A DNA stretch of 61,744 nt from Comamonas testosteroni (GCF_000761245.1 NZ_AWOR01000056.1:1-61744), one strand, 5' to 3'. Shown: positions 16,625 to 26,575, counted from the first letter of the stretch. Program-made: numbers and translations. The notes: generated by a model not told the origin, from the sequence alone.

Positions 16625-17689
16625 ATGACCACCATTTCGATTCATCCCGTTCGAGAGAACTCTGCGCAGGAAAGGAGCAAATTTCCTCTCAATCAGTGGT
16701 ATGTCGCAGCACATTCATCCGAACTGGCAGACAAGCCGGTCGGGCGTAAGTTGCTGGGAGAAGCGGTGGTGCTTTTCCGCTTGGGCGATGGCACGGTGGC
16801 GGCACTGGAGGACCGTTGCTGCCATCGCGCCTTGCCTCTGTCCTCTGGAACGGTGGAGAGCTGCGGATTGCGCTGCGGCTACCACGGCCTGCTCTACAAC
16901 AACGAGGGCAAGTGCATAGAGATCCCCGGGCAGGAAAAAATTCCATCCAAGGCCAAAGTTTTGGCCTATCACGTCCAAGAGCGAGATGGCCTCGTTTGGA
17001 TCTGGTTCGGTAAGACAGAGAATCCTGAGCCTCTGTGCGACGCGCCGTCGTATCCGGTACATAGCTCGCCCGAGTATGTCTACGGAGGTGACGTCTACCA
17101 CTACAACGCACCGTACCAGCTCATTCATGACAACCTCTTGGATCTCAGTCACCTCGGGTATGTGCATCTGCACACCATCGGGGGCAACGCCAAGCTGCAT
17201 ATGAATGCGGAGATGAAGGTCGAAAGCGAAGGAAACTTTGTCAGAGTGGTTCGCTATATGCCTGACTCAGTACCGCCTCCGACTTACTCTGCCGCTTATC
17301 CTTTCAAGGGGAATGTGGACCGATGGCAGGAGATAGAATTTCGCGTATCTCATCTGCTTATCTGGACGGGTGCCGTCGATCAGGGAACAGACGCTATGGA
17401 CGATCCGCAAAGAGGTGGCTTTCACATGCGTGGCTTTCACGGGGTTACGCCAGAGAGTGAAACGACCTGTCACTACTTTTGGACCATGGCGACCAATCCG
17501 ATCAAGGACGTAGAGGCAGTCAAACGCAAGGTGCTGGAGCAGACCGAGCTCACTTTTGACGAGGACAAGGTCGTGATTGAAGCGCAGTATCAGAACATGG
17601 TTCGCTTCGGCCCCAAGTCCATGATTGATATCCATGTCGACGTGGGAGCGAATCGCGCTCGACGGATTATTGAAAGATTAATGGCCTAA
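16625..17689 (+). CDS. Rieske non-heme iron oxygenase, VanA/TsaM-like demethylase family
   Basis: A 354-residue oxygenase with Rieske ligands CCHRALPLSSG and CGYHGLLYN (Cys-x-His, Cys-x2-His) at about residues 65-90, and the mononuclear iron site NLLDLSHLGYVHLHT, where two His and an Asp are expected. The family removes methyl groups from aromatic ethers or hydroxylates aromatic side chains. A good ribosome site (AAGGAG) precedes ATG 16625. With the reductase it forms a two-component monooxygenase. Substrate is probably a methoxylated or substituted benzoate, by analogy. Confidence 0.92.
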   Translation: MTTISIHPVRENSAQERSKFPLNQWYVAAHSSELADKPVGRKLLGEAVVLFRLGDGTVAALEDRCCHRALPLSSGTVESCGLRCGYHGLLYNNEGKCIEIPGQEKIPSKAKVLAYHVQERDGLVWIWFGKTENPEPLCDAPSYPVHSSPEYVYGGDVYHYNAPYQLIHDNLLDLSHLGYVHLHTIGGNAKLHMNAEMKVESEGNFVRVVRYMPDSVPPPTYSAAYPFKGNVDRWQEIEFRVSHLLIWTGAVDQGTDAMDDPQRGGFHMRGFHGVTPESETTCHYFWTMATNPIKDVEAVKRKVLEQTELTFDEDKVVIEAQYQNMVRFGPKSMIDIHVDVGANRARRIIERLMA

Positions 17690-17887
17690 CTCCCAATGCG
17701 AAAGGCATGAGCTGTTCTGGCTCAATCCTCTCCAGCGCACCTCTGCATCAACGGTAATCAGCCGGTATCTATCCCGCATCTGATCATCACCTAAATCCGC
17801 TTCATAAACACCGAGATGGACTGCTTTAGCTATGAGCAGGCCCAGGCCGAGCTACGCCTGACGTAGCAACTTACAAAGGAGACAACC

Positions 17888-19249
17888 ATGAACCTTTCAG
17901 TCGTGGGAAAAATGGATGACAAGCCGATGTCGGCATACCAATGGTTTGTCATCGCCCTATGTTTTCTCATCAACATGCTCGATGGGTTTGATGTGCTGGT
18001 GATGGCGTTCACCGCTGCTTCAGTCGCCAGTCATTGGGAGCTCAGTGGCGTACAGCTGGGCTATTTGCTCAGCGCAGGCCTTGTGGGTATGGCCCTTGGT
18101 TCCCTGGTTATCGCCCCTTGGGCTGACAGGATAGGCCGACGGCCGCTCATCATGCTGTGTATTGCGATCGCTGGCGTTGGCATGCTGGCATCTGCATATG
18201 CACAGTCCGCAGTCCAACTGGGCGCACTGCGGCTGTTCACCGGTCTGGGTATCGGAGGCATTCTTGCCAGCAGCTATGTGATCGCTGGTGAGTACGCATC
18301 TAGTCGCTGGCGCGGCCTAGCCATCAGTTTGCAAGCCACGGCTTATGCCTTGGGGGCCACGATTGGGGGACTGATTGCAACGCAGCTGATCCCTAGCTTG
18401 GGCTGGCGATCGGTATTCCTGTATGGCGGGGTGGCGACCCTGGTGACCCTGCCGGTCATGTTTTTGTGGTTGCCTGAATCGTTGGATTTTCTGATTGCAA
18501 AGCGTCCCTCTAATGCGCTTGAGAAGATGAACATCATTCGATCGAAAGTGGGCCTGGAACCTTTGGCGCAAATGCCCGCTTTCAATCAGTCGGCGGCAAC
18601 TGCAGGAACGAACCGTGTTGCCAGCTTGCTTGCACCGGGACTTGCCGCATCTACATTGCTGATTTGGGCCGCCTTTTTTATCGTCATGTTCGGCTTTTAC
18701 TTTGTAATGAGTTGGACCCCAAAGCTGCTTGTGACAGCGGGCTTGTCCAACCAGCAGGGTATTACTGGTGGCGTTTTGCTCAATGTAGGAGGCATTGTCG
18801 GTACGTCGCTGATTGGCTTCCTGGCTGCTAAGTACCGCCTGTCAAGGGTGCTCATGCTCTACCTCGTCATTAACGCAGCATTGATGTGTGCGTTTGTGAG
18901 CCTGCTTGGTAACTTGGGTATGGCATTCGCGACCGCCCTGGCCATTGGTGTGTTTGTCAACGGATGCGTGGCCGGCCTCTATGCTTTGACACCAAACATC
19001 TACACAGCGACGCAGCGCGTTACAGGGCTGGGGTGGGCAATCGGCGTGGGACGCATCGGTGCGATCGTCTCGCCGTTGGTGGCGGGAAAGCTCATTGACG
19101 CGAGCTGGAAACCGGACCAGCTCTTTTCGCTCTATGGTCTTGTCTTCTTGGGGGCAGCTTTAGCCATTTATCAACTACATCGCAGGAATACAGCTTCAAC
19201 TGCTTCTCAGTCGTTGGCAATGCATGACGCACCCAAAACAGTCGATTAA
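17888..19249 (+). CDS. MFS aromatic acid:H+ symporter (AAHS family)
   Basis: A 453-residue 12-helix MFS transporter. AAHS hallmarks are LDGFDVLVMAF in helix 1 and the loop motif WADRIGRRPLIM between helices 2 and 3, as in PcaK, BenK and VanK. It imports an aromatic acid with a proton across the inner membrane. Ribosome site AAGGAG precedes ATG 17888. The 198-base gap after the oxygenase holds no gene; the transporter may share its transcript or have its own promoter. Confidence 0.93.
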   Translation: MNLSVVGKMDDKPMSAYQWFVIALCFLINMLDGFDVLVMAFTAASVASHWELSGVQLGYLLSAGLVGMALGSLVIAPWADRIGRRPLIMLCIAIAGVGMLASAYAQSAVQLGALRLFTGLGIGGILASSYVIAGEYASSRWRGLAISLQATAYALGATIGGLIATQLIPSLGWRSVFLYGGVATLVTLPVMFLWLPESLDFLIAKRPSNALEKMNIIRSKVGLEPLAQMPAFNQSAATAGTNRVASLLAPGLAASTLLIWAAFFIVMFGFYFVMSWTPKLLVTAGLSNQQGITGGVLLNVGGIVGTSLIGFLAAKYRLSRVLMLYLVINAALMCAFVSLLGNLGMAFATALAIGVFVNGCVAGLYALTPNIYTATQRVTGLGWAIGVGRIGAIVSPLVAGKLIDASWKPDQLFSLYGLVFLGAALAIYQLHRRNTASTASQSLAMHDAPKTVD

Positions 19250-19445
19250 TACGATCATTTGACCGACTGATTCTGGCCGGTAAAAGACAACTCAGAGCGA
19301 CCGAGGCTGTTGCGGCGCGCAGAAGCAGTCGCTCAGCCCATACACGGCAAACCGCGTAAGCGAGCGGCCGGTTCCGTAGGTGCAGCGGCTGCTCAGGATC
19401 TGCGTCGTTCAATGACTGGTGTTGGAGGTTGCTGCCGCTCAAACA

Positions 19446-19594
19446 TTGGATCGTGAATGACTCAGATCAGTCTAGACCTGCCGTTCGCGGCCTAGCATCG
19501 GACGACAGCTTCTGGCCGAATTCAGTCGGTCACGACCGGCCTGGTCAGCCACAACCGGTGCAGGCGGTCAGCTGGAGCGGAATACGCATTTACC
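19446..19594. repeat. Dispersed intergenic repeat B, fullest copy
   Basis: Shares TTCAGTCGGTC, CAACCGG, GCAGGCGGTCA and CGGAATACGCATT in the same order and spacing with 29548-29638, and its left half with 8157-8250. Noncoding. It lies in the 766-base gap 19250-20016, which otherwise contains only the IS30 remnant. Confidence 0.65.
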
Positions 19595-19732
19595 GGCTCT
19601 CCAAACGCCGCTGGTCGATCAAGGGGTAATTCTCCAGCCCAACTGCCTAATTCACGACTAGCTACGCACCGGTCCACTTATAGAACTGATGCCGGGGTTC
19701 CGCGTGTACGAACTCGGCATCGAAGTCTAACT

Positions 19733-19948
19733 CTGTGCCCGCAGAACCCTTGACAGAGCAGTACGAATGAGACGCCAATGGCCCACTCAGGCAGTACCTC
19801 CCCAAGGGCAGGGATCTCTCTCGCTACTTGCGCAATGATGCGGACCAATTGCGAGGGGCGTAAATGTGCGGCTCAGAAAAACCTTAGGGTGTATAACAGC
19901 GGCTGAGATGTTTAACGAATGCGTTGCATAGGTCAGAAGAATCCACAT
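19733..19948 (+). pseudogene. IS30-family transposase, degenerate C-terminal remnant
   Basis: The plus strand encodes [18 protein letters not shown] and, after a frame change, [19 protein letters not shown], the end of an IS30 transposase; compare [11 protein letters not shown] and [18 protein letters not shown] in the copy at 45472-46677. The end at about 19948 carries an inverted-repeat-like GAATCCACAT. Only the tail of the element remains. Confidence 0.75.
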
Positions 19949-20016
19949 CCTCATATCGCCGCTGTTCAACTCAAGCACCCTCAGTCAGTGCAGCGCACAT
20001 CAGCTTACCTCGATAG

Positions 20017-20616
20017 CTAGTCCCCGCAGTCAAGCGTACCTACAATCATCTCGGTTAATAGCTTTACCGCCACTTCTTGGTTTACCTCTTTCAACATCAC
20101 AGCACGTGCCACTGCATCTACCGCGCCAAACAATGCGATGAATCGCAACCTTGAGTTCGTCGAAGACACATTGCTCAAAGGTTCCAGGATAGCCATATAG
20201 GCCTCTACAAAGCTATCCCGAATTCTGTTGCACAAGGCTTCTTGACCTGGGTAAGCATGAAGCGCGGCAACGATGGCCTCGTATGTAGGACCAACAGTCA
20301 CCGCACACTCAATATAGGCCTCTACCGCAATTCGTGCGGCCTCTGGAAGCGACTTAACCTTGTCATCTATAGCCGCTCTTGTCGCAGCAATCACTTTGTC
20401 GTCATAACGGCGATAGAGTTGGCTGAGAAGACCTTCCCGTGTCGAAAAATGTTCGTAGGTGATTGGCTTGCTGACGCCTGCATGCTCGGCCAAAGTAATG
20501 AGCGTAAGTGCATCAGTTCCCTGTGCTTGGACGATTTCGTCTGCGACCTGAAGCAGTTGCTCACGCCGCTCATCCTTTGTCATCCGCTGTGGTCTACTCA
20601 CCATTGACTTACTCAT
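20017..20616 (-). CDS. TetR-family regulator
   Basis: A 199-residue TetR protein: N-terminal helix-turn-helix (TLITLAEHAGVSKPITYEHF, residues about 37-56) and an all-helical ligand-binding domain. ATG 20616 is chosen; the frame is open to 20664, overlapping the upstream gene. It follows the flavoprotein gene by 22 bases, so the two are co-transcribed and the protein probably acts on the palindromes upstream of that gene, giving feedback control. Confidence 0.9.
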   Translation of the reverse strand: MSKSMVSRPQRMTKDERREQLLQVADEIVQAQGTDALTLITLAEHAGVSKPITYEHFSTREGLLSQLYRRYDDKVIAATRAAIDDKVKSLPEAARIAVEAYIECAVTVGPTYEAIVAALHAYPGQEALCNRIRDSFVEAYMAILEPLSNVSSTNSRLRFIALFGAVDAVARAVMLKEVNQEVAVKLLTEMIVGTLDCGD

Positions 20617-20638
20617 TGTTTTGGCCGTTACTATGCAA

Positions 20639-21994
20639 TTATGTTGGGATCCGTTCCGCAGCATCTAAGCCTAGTGAGAACAGCAATTCGCTATATCCTG
20701 GATAAGGATGAATAGTACGAGCTAAGGACTGCAGAGGAACCGCGTGTTGTTGCATAACCTGTAACTCACCGAGCAATTCACAAGCCCGTTCACCGACGAT
20801 ACTGGCGCCCAAGAGAAAGCCCTGTGCATCGCAGATTACTTTGGCTCTCCCCACAGTTTTCTGATCAACAACAGCTCTGTCCAGATCTTCATAGCTCGCA
20901 ACAAACACCTCGACTCCATCCCCGCGCTTCTGACGAGCCTGCTCCTCTGTAAGACCTGAACGTGCGAACTCCGGCTCAGAAAATGTGCACCAAGCAACAC
21001 CGTCCATGCACACAGGCTCAAGAACCTTGCCATAAAGATTTCGGATTACTTGACGTGCTTGGTGACCTGCCGTGTGAGAAAAAAGGTATGGACCAACTAC
21101 ATCGCCGACTGCGTAGATGTTAGGAACCGAGGTCTGACAAAATTCATCGACGCAAATACCTTGCTCGTTGTGCTCAACGCCAACAGCCTCAAGGTTGATG
21201 GCACCGACATTTGCGCGCCGGCCTAACGCCACCAACAAAGCTTCTGCGCGTACTTCCGTAGATCCGTTAGGTGAATCCATCCGAACAAGGACTCCAGTCC
21301 CTTCTTCAGTTATTTGCGTTGCAGTACTAGATGTACGTATGCAAACACCATCAGCAACGAGTTGTTGACTCACGATATCTGCCAACTCTCCATCTTCACG
21401 AGGGAGCAAGGAGTTAGCTCTCTCTACTAAAGTTACGCCCACACCCAGCCGCTGCAGCGCTTGCGACAGCTCAACGCCGATGGCCCCTCCCCCCAGTACA
21501 ACTAAGCTTTTTGGAAGTTTATCGAGTTGAAAAATGCTCTCGTTCGTCAGATACGCAACTGAATCGATACCGGGTATAGCCGGGATTGCAGCTGACGAGC
21601 CAGTAGCAAGAATGACAGCGTCTGCTTCAATGCGCTGGCCATCGACATCCACGCAATTCGCGTTGATGAAGCGTGCATCGCCTTGAACATAATGAATGCC
21701 AGCATCAATCAAAGTTGAAACCGACTCGCCTTGATGCGCCGACTCAATCAACTCGCGAACCTTACGCATGACAGCGCGACTATCAACAGCGATGTCAGCG
21801 AACTTGCGAGCGACTGTGATGTCTTTTGCCATTTGTATGAGTGCCTTGCTTGGGATGCACCCTGCCCAGGTACATTCTCCACCCGGCTTGTAGCGCTCAA
21901 TGAGTGCTACCTGCTTGCCAAGTGCCACAGCGGCCCTTGCGCTATTTAGACCTCCCGCACCAGCGCCAATAACTATCAGATCGAATCTTTTCAT
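20639..21994 (-). CDS. Dihydrolipoamide dehydrogenase / mercuric-reductase-like flavoprotein
   Basis: A 451-residue class-I pyridine nucleotide-disulphide oxidoreductase: FAD motif VIGAGAGGLNSARAA, a modified redox-active disulphide GGECTWAGCIPSKAL (Cys-x4-Cys), NAD motif VVLGGGAIGVELSQAL, FAD motif TSVPNIYAVGDV and C-terminal HPYPGYSELL, where the lipoamide-type His-Pro is kept. The disulphide loop ECTWAGC differs from ECLNVGC of true E3 subunits, so the substrate may not be lipoamide. ATG 21994 has AGGAG upstream. No partner acyltransferase is near. Confidence 0.88.
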   Translation of the reverse strand: MKRFDLIVIGAGAGGLNSARAAVALGKQVALIERYKPGGECTWAGCIPSKALIQMAKDITVARKFADIAVDSRAVMRKVRELIESAHQGESVSTLIDAGIHYVQGDARFINANCVDVDGQRIEADAVILATGSSAAIPAIPGIDSVAYLTNESIFQLDKLPKSLVVLGGGAIGVELSQALQRLGVGVTLVERANSLLPREDGELADIVSQQLVADGVCIRTSSTATQITEEGTGVLVRMDSPNGSTEVRAEALLVALGRRANVGAINLEAVGVEHNEQGICVDEFCQTSVPNIYAVGDVVGPYLFSHTAGHQARQVIRNLYGKVLEPVCMDGVAWCTFSEPEFARSGLTEEQARQKRGDGVEVFVASYEDLDRAVVDQKTVGRAKVICDAQGFLLGASIVGERACELLGELQVMQQHAVPLQSLARTIHPYPGYSELLFSLGLDAAERIPT

Positions 21995-22040
21995 AAACCA
22001 TCTACTCCTAGTTGACTTTAGCTTTGTAGGCAAACTTCAC

Positions 22041-22074
22041 AACTTACCATTGGTAAGTTACCTTTGGTAGGTTA
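22041..22074 (-). promoter_or_regulatory. Tandem TetR-type operator
   Basis: AACTTACC-ATT-GGTAAGTT (22041-22059) is a perfect 8-bp palindrome. It is followed, sharing the half-site, by AAGTTACC-TTT-GGTAGGTT (22056-22074), an imperfect copy. Both lie 47-80 bases upstream of the flavoprotein/tetR operon start, the expected place for an autoregulatory TetR site. Confidence 0.7.
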
Positions 22075-22267
22075 AAAAGTCAAGCAGTGCTTGTCGAAAC
22101 ACCTTAGCAATCCAAGGCTTTAGCAGTGTTGAAGTCCCCCTCGGATGGAAATGCACTCCTAGCTCGAACGCTGATGCAGCGCTCTTACTGCTGGGACGTG
22201 ACAACCTGAGCCAGGCTGCGGCTCTGCCTGCGACTTAGGGCAGGTAAAGTGGTACCCAGGAGATCAC

Positions 22268-24058
22268 ATGCACATCAAAAAAATCACATTGCACCGCTTT
22301 AAGCAATTCCGCGACGCGGAGATTGAACTCGAGCAAGGCCTATCACTCGTCGTTGGGGGCAATAACTCTGGCAAGTCTTCCATCCTTCAGGCGCTTGCGA
22401 CGTGGCAGTTTTGCAAAACTATGCTCGAAATCGAAAAGGGTCGATCTAGCTGGTTGCAGACTAAGGCGAAGACAGGGTTAGGCATGGGCATCGCGGACTT
22501 CACGCCGATGCAGATACCGTCGCTGACGCACCTTTGGACGAACCTAAAGACCAACAAAGACAAGGAACCCGACGGCTACACGTTGAAGATCGGCGTTTAT
22601 TGGAATCTCATCGACGGACAAGAGCGACACTTAGAAATTGGACTCTCGCAAGCCAACGACAGACTTTTTGTTAGGACAACCTCAACCAACTTGCTGCCCG
22701 CCGAGATTGCCCATCCAAACGGGGATGCGGTAGAGGGCAACGTTCCCCGCGTGGGTTATCTGCCTCCATTTGCAGGAATTACCGATCGCGAAGGACGACT
22801 GACGCCTGCAATGCGAGAGCGCCTGATTGGACAAGGCCTGTCAGGCGGGGTGATTCGCAACGTATTGTTCGACTTGCACGAACACAACAAGAGGGAGCGA
22901 GTGCGCTTGCGAGGCGACGGAACAAAGCTGAAAAGCTCGTCACTAAAGTGGCTTCGAGAGAATGATCCGTGGGAGATCCTTCAGCGAACCATGCAATCAA
23001 TTTTTGCAACCGATCTTAAGCTAGTACCCTTCAACGAGCGATTTCACAGCTACATCCGCGTTGAGAGCGCAAAAGGCGAACTCAAGGGTGACAAGTTCAC
23101 CCGATTTCCAAAATACACACCACGAGACCTCATGGTCGAAGGTAGCGGCTTTCTCCAATGGTTGAGTGTCTACGCACTTGCGCTATCACCAGACGTTGAC
23201 GTTGTGCTGCTTGATGAGCCCGACGCCCATCTGAACGCGACTTTGCAGAAGGAACTACTGATGTCCCTTGCGCATGTCGCCAAAGTCCGCAACAAGCAAG
23301 TGCTAATGGCGACCCACTCTCCTGAACTCATCCGCTTTTATGACCACAATAAGATTCTTGCTGTAGCGGACCGCAAGGCAAAATATCTTCAAGAGGATGT
23401 TGGGAAGGTCAAGGTCCTGGGAGGTATCGGGACGATCCATACACCTACCCTTCACTTGCTTATGGAGCACAAGCGGATGCTCATCTTGGAGGCAGAGAGC
23501 GATTGGCGATTCCTCCAGTTAATTGCCCAACAGGCAAACTTCGTTTGGCCGAAGAACATCGTTCCGTGGTATTGGACTGGATCTGCGGGCGAGCGGCTGC
23601 AGCTCTATCGGCAGCTTCTGTCTGAAATACCTGGGCTCAAAGCCATCAGCATCCGCGACCGTGATGATGAGCCGGACGCAACTGTCGCGGCAAATCTTCT
23701 CGATAAGTCGTACCTCTCGAAGGAAGCCAACTTTACCGCCATGAAGTGGCGTAGAAGGCATATCGAGAACCACCTGCTATGCGTAGCAGCGATCGCTCGC
23801 GCCGCCGGCTGTCCTGAAGTAGACGTCGTGGCCTTCTTCGCCAAGCACGCCTTGGTCGTCCCGGCAGACCCGACTCCCAGCGACGTAGCTCCGGCTATTC
23901 GTGACGCGCATGGCAAGGAGATCTTCATCAGCGGTGACTCAGTCCTCAAGAACTTCAGCGTGACAAGAGAGGATGTCGCCAAGAACCTCGCACAAAATGA
24001 GGTTCCGGTGGACATTCAGACGTTCTTCTCAGCACTGACCGTGCTCGCGCAGATCTGA
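22268..24058 (+). CDS. OLD-like ATP-dependent nuclease (AAA ATPase plus TOPRIM)
   Basis: A 596-residue protein with Walker A GGNNSGKSS (residues about 30-38), a signature-like GSGFLQWLSVYALAL, Walker B VVLLDEPDAHL and H-loop MATHSPEL. The C-terminal third reads RMLILEAESDWRFLQ and then ISIRDRDDEPD, compatible with the Glu and Asp-x-Asp of a TOPRIM nuclease. This is the architecture of OLD-family nucleases, many of which act in phage defence. It is single, with AGGAG before ATG 22268 and no UvrD-like helicase neighbour, so a class-1 OLD protein rather than Gabija. TOPRIM assignment is by eye. Confidence 0.78.
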   Translation: MHIKKITLHRFKQFRDAEIELEQGLSLVVGGNNSGKSSILQALATWQFCKTMLEIEKGRSSWLQTKAKTGLGMGIADFTPMQIPSLTHLWTNLKTNKDKEPDGYTLKIGVYWNLIDGQERHLEIGLSQANDRLFVRTTSTNLLPAEIAHPNGDAVEGNVPRVGYLPPFAGITDREGRLTPAMRERLIGQGLSGGVIRNVLFDLHEHNKRERVRLRGDGTKLKSSSLKWLRENDPWEILQRTMQSIFATDLKLVPFNERFHSYIRVESAKGELKGDKFTRFPKYTPRDLMVEGSGFLQWLSVYALALSPDVDVVLLDEPDAHLNATLQKELLMSLAHVAKVRNKQVLMATHSPELIRFYDHNKILAVADRKAKYLQEDVGKVKVLGGIGTIHTPTLHLLMEHKRMLILEAESDWRFLQLIAQQANFVWPKNIVPWYWTGSAGERLQLYRQLLSEIPGLKAISIRDRDDEPDATVAANLLDKSYLSKEANFTAMKWRRRHIENHLLCVAAIARAAGCPEVDVVAFFAKHALVVPADPTPSDVAPAIRDAHGKEIFISGDSVLKNFSVTREDVAKNLAQNEVPVDIQTFFSALTVLAQI

Positions 24059-24429
24059 GCTGTACCATGTTTGTGACTCGTCGCGAACGACAGTACCGCG
24101 ACGTACGACATCAAAGCAAAAGTGGATACCGCTAATCAGGTACGCGAGCGCAGTTATTGTCGATCTGTTGTGTCAGCCGCCTATGCCGCCCATCACTGAC
24201 AAACTTATGGGCATGGATGCCATGCTCATTAAAGTAGCTACACCCATTCGCCAGATCATGTCATTTATCGCGGATATCAATTTATTAGATTTAGATCTTC
24301 CAATTAATACATCATCGGCTCTTGCATTATCATATCTAGCAATTCATCAAGATTTTTCCATGCATTGCCCGCAATAATTCCAAATTAGACTCACCAACTT
24401 TTTATTGCAGAAGGGTTCACATAAAAATA
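24059..24429. other. Gap shifting from GC-rich to AT-rich; no supported gene
   Basis: Composition drops sharply at about 24,220 and stays AT-rich to the end of the next gene at 25,245. A 69-codon frame inside lacks a ribosome site and family resemblance. The change suggests a separately acquired segment. Confidence 0.45.
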
Positions 24430-25245
24430 ATGGCCAAAAATGAAAGTCTCCAGTTTTATCTTAGATTATTAAATCAAAAGCATTCACAGCTCGTTAGTGA
24501 ATTAAATAATCTACTCCGCGCTTTGTCTGCTGAGAATCCGGATAGAAAGAAAGTTGTTGCTGAGAATATGCTACAAGCATCTAAAGATCTCAAAGCGACC
24601 CTCTCAAATTCTGATGTCCCAGACTGGCTTACGAACACCATTATATATCTAGGACATTTCTTGCAAGGAGCCCACTCCAGTTTTGACTTATTAAGTGGAA
24701 TAATTAAGGTAAAAAGCCAGATAGAGAGTCATCGCTGGAAATTTGAAAAAGACGACGAATCTGCATTTGATTTTGATTCAATTTTCGAGCACTACAAAAA
24801 TGAAAGTCGCCTTCCAGATCTATTTAATCAAATAGTAAAAATTCTTGAAGAAATAGAGCAAAGTGGTGAAATAGACAGCGTCACTATGATAAAGGCTCTA
24901 GGGAAATTGATTGCAACTTTCAAAGCGAGTAAGGATGGATCGTACTTCGCAATAAATAGTGCATGGGAGTTTCTTATGAGTTTCCTAAAAAATTATATGT
25001 GGGCAGAGCTAGCAAAAATTCCTGTACTTGGCACGGCATTAGAAGCTCTGGAAAAAACCATAAAGGAAACTAATGAAGAAATGTTCAATCTACACCAGAA
25101 GGTTCAAGCATCTATGAGCCAAGCGGTTGAGTCAGAAGTAAAAGCATTAAAGGATAAAGCAAAATTTGGCTTCATTGGCTATAATAAAAATGGTAATTTC
25201 CAAGAAACTACAGAACCTCGCCTTTTACCAAACATAAGTGCATAG
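24430..25245 (+). CDS. AT-rich gene for a helical protein of unknown function
   Basis: A 271-residue predicted all-helical protein, rich in Lys, Glu, Ser and Asn. There is a hydrophobic patch at about residues 180-205 (WEFLMSFLKNYMWAELAK, then IPVLGTALEALEKT) that could insert in a membrane, and coiled-coil-like helices on both sides. No catalytic motif is seen. Base composition is unlike its neighbours, a sign of transfer. It lies after the OLD-like gene, 371 bases away on the same strand; a functional link is possible but unsupported. Confidence 0.65.
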   Translation: MAKNESLQFYLRLLNQKHSQLVSELNNLLRALSAENPDRKKVVAENMLQASKDLKATLSNSDVPDWLTNTIIYLGHFLQGAHSSFDLLSGIIKVKSQIESHRWKFEKDDESAFDFDSIFEHYKNESRLPDLFNQIVKILEEIEQSGEIDSVTMIKALGKLIATFKASKDGSYFAINSAWEFLMSFLKNYMWAELAKIPVLGTALEALEKTIKETNEEMFNLHQKVQASMSQAVESEVKALKDKAKFGFIGYNKNGNFQETTEPRLLPNISA

Positions 25246-25467
25246 TCGCCAAATTTCAACCGAGCGACTCAGCATCCTTCGGACTACTTGCATTGCTCGG
25301 TATTCGGTCGACGATGTTGAATCGAAAATGCGTGTTGATGGTGGGTTTGAATTCGTCAAGTTTTTTACCGCGGATCACTCCCACCTGTCGGTTTGATGGA
25401 CCAGCAAGCCCTAGCACTTGAGCGCACTGGAGCTTGCGTGGACATTCCTTACCACATCTAGGGTGTT

Positions 25468-26463
25468 TTAGGTTGCACTAGCTCCTGACTGCTCGACCAA
25501 AGTCTTCCAAAGTTTTTCTTGTTCCTTCCAGTACCTCAAAAGATCATCCGGACTTTTATCCGTGATTGGATCGATAGATTGAGACTTAAGTCGTTGCGCA
25601 AAGGCGGGATTGCTCATCACAGTATTTAGTTCTCGATTCAGATACTGAATAACCGACTGAGGTGTACCAGCAGGAACAGTAATTGAATACCAGTTTCTGG
25701 CATCAATTCCACTCCCAGGCAAGGCCTCGCTCATCCCTGGAACATTAGCAATTTCGGGGACACCAGTCACGCGGGAAGCACTTCCAACCGCCAACGCTCT
25801 AAAGCGCCCTTCCCTCAAATATGGGAGATTAATCGGAATAGCATCAAACATCATGTCAATCGAACCAGCGAGAAGGTCCGTAATTGCTTGCGAACCTCCA
25901 CGATAAGGAACATGAACAGCAGAAATATTTGCCTTTTTAGTCAACAAATCCATATAAAGGTGGCTAATAGTTCCCGTACCAGATGAGCCCATCGTTAAGC
26001 GACCAGGATTTTTCTTAGCGTAAGCAATTAGATCATCCAAAGTGCGCCAGCCTTTCGATGCATTAACTACAAGCATAATAGTGCTCTGTGCCAAACGAGT
26101 AACAGGAGCCAATTCCTTCAGAGGATCAAAAGGCACATTAGATCCATACAGCCACTTGTTTCCACAAAGTACACTCGTGGATGCGAGCAGCAATGTGTAC
26201 CCATCTGCCGGGGACTTTGCCACTGCATTACCACCTAAATTTCCGCCTGCTCCTGGGCGATTCTCAACCACAATGGGTTGTCCGATGCGAGGGGCTAGTT
26301 GGTCGGCTAGCATTCGAGCCATGAAGTCATTCGATCCACCTGCCGCAATAGGCACAATGATCTTGAGAGGGCGCGCGGGGTATTCTTTGGCGATTGCAGG
26401 CTTTGCTGCAGCAATCGCGATTGAGGCTGCTCCCGTGAATATTGCTTGACGACGAGTTACCAT
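25468..26463 (-). CDS. Bug-family (TctC) periplasmic solute receptor
   Basis: A 331-residue Bug receptor with leader MVTRRQAIFTGAASIAIAAA cleaved after KPAIA, and signatures LKIIVPIAAGGSNDFMARML, VENRPGAGGNLGGNAVAK and AVHVPYRGGSQAITDLLAG. It probably binds an organic or amide-type acid in the periplasm. Downstream of a broken amidase gene on the same strand, so it may have supplied that enzyme's substrate. The 100 bases between contain no gene. Confidence 0.92.
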   Translation of the reverse strand: MVTRRQAIFTGAASIAIAAAKPAIAKEYPARPLKIIVPIAAGGSNDFMARMLADQLAPRIGQPIVVENRPGAGGNLGGNAVAKSPADGYTLLLASTSVLCGNKWLYGSNVPFDPLKELAPVTRLAQSTIMLVVNASKGWRTLDDLIAYAKKNPGRLTMGSSGTGTISHLYMDLLTKKANISAVHVPYRGGSQAITDLLAGSIDMMFDAIPINLPYLREGRFRALAVGSASRVTGVPEIANVPGMSEALPGSGIDARNWYSITVPAGTPQSVIQYLNRELNTVMSNPAFAQRLKSQSIDPITDKSPDDLLRYWKEQEKLWKTLVEQSGASAT

Positions 26464-26575
26464 GGCTAATTCCTGTCTATCAGTGGAAATTTGTCTAGTT
26501 AATAAAATATCACTCCAGGGTTAAATCCCCTGAGATGAAGATCACATAGCCCTATATATCTTTTAAGCTACTTGA

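Noticed and set aside
22268..24058. Possible Gabija system (GajA)
   Set aside because: Gabija needs a UvrD-like helicase gene (GajB) next door; the neighbouring gene is a short helical protein with no helicase motifs.
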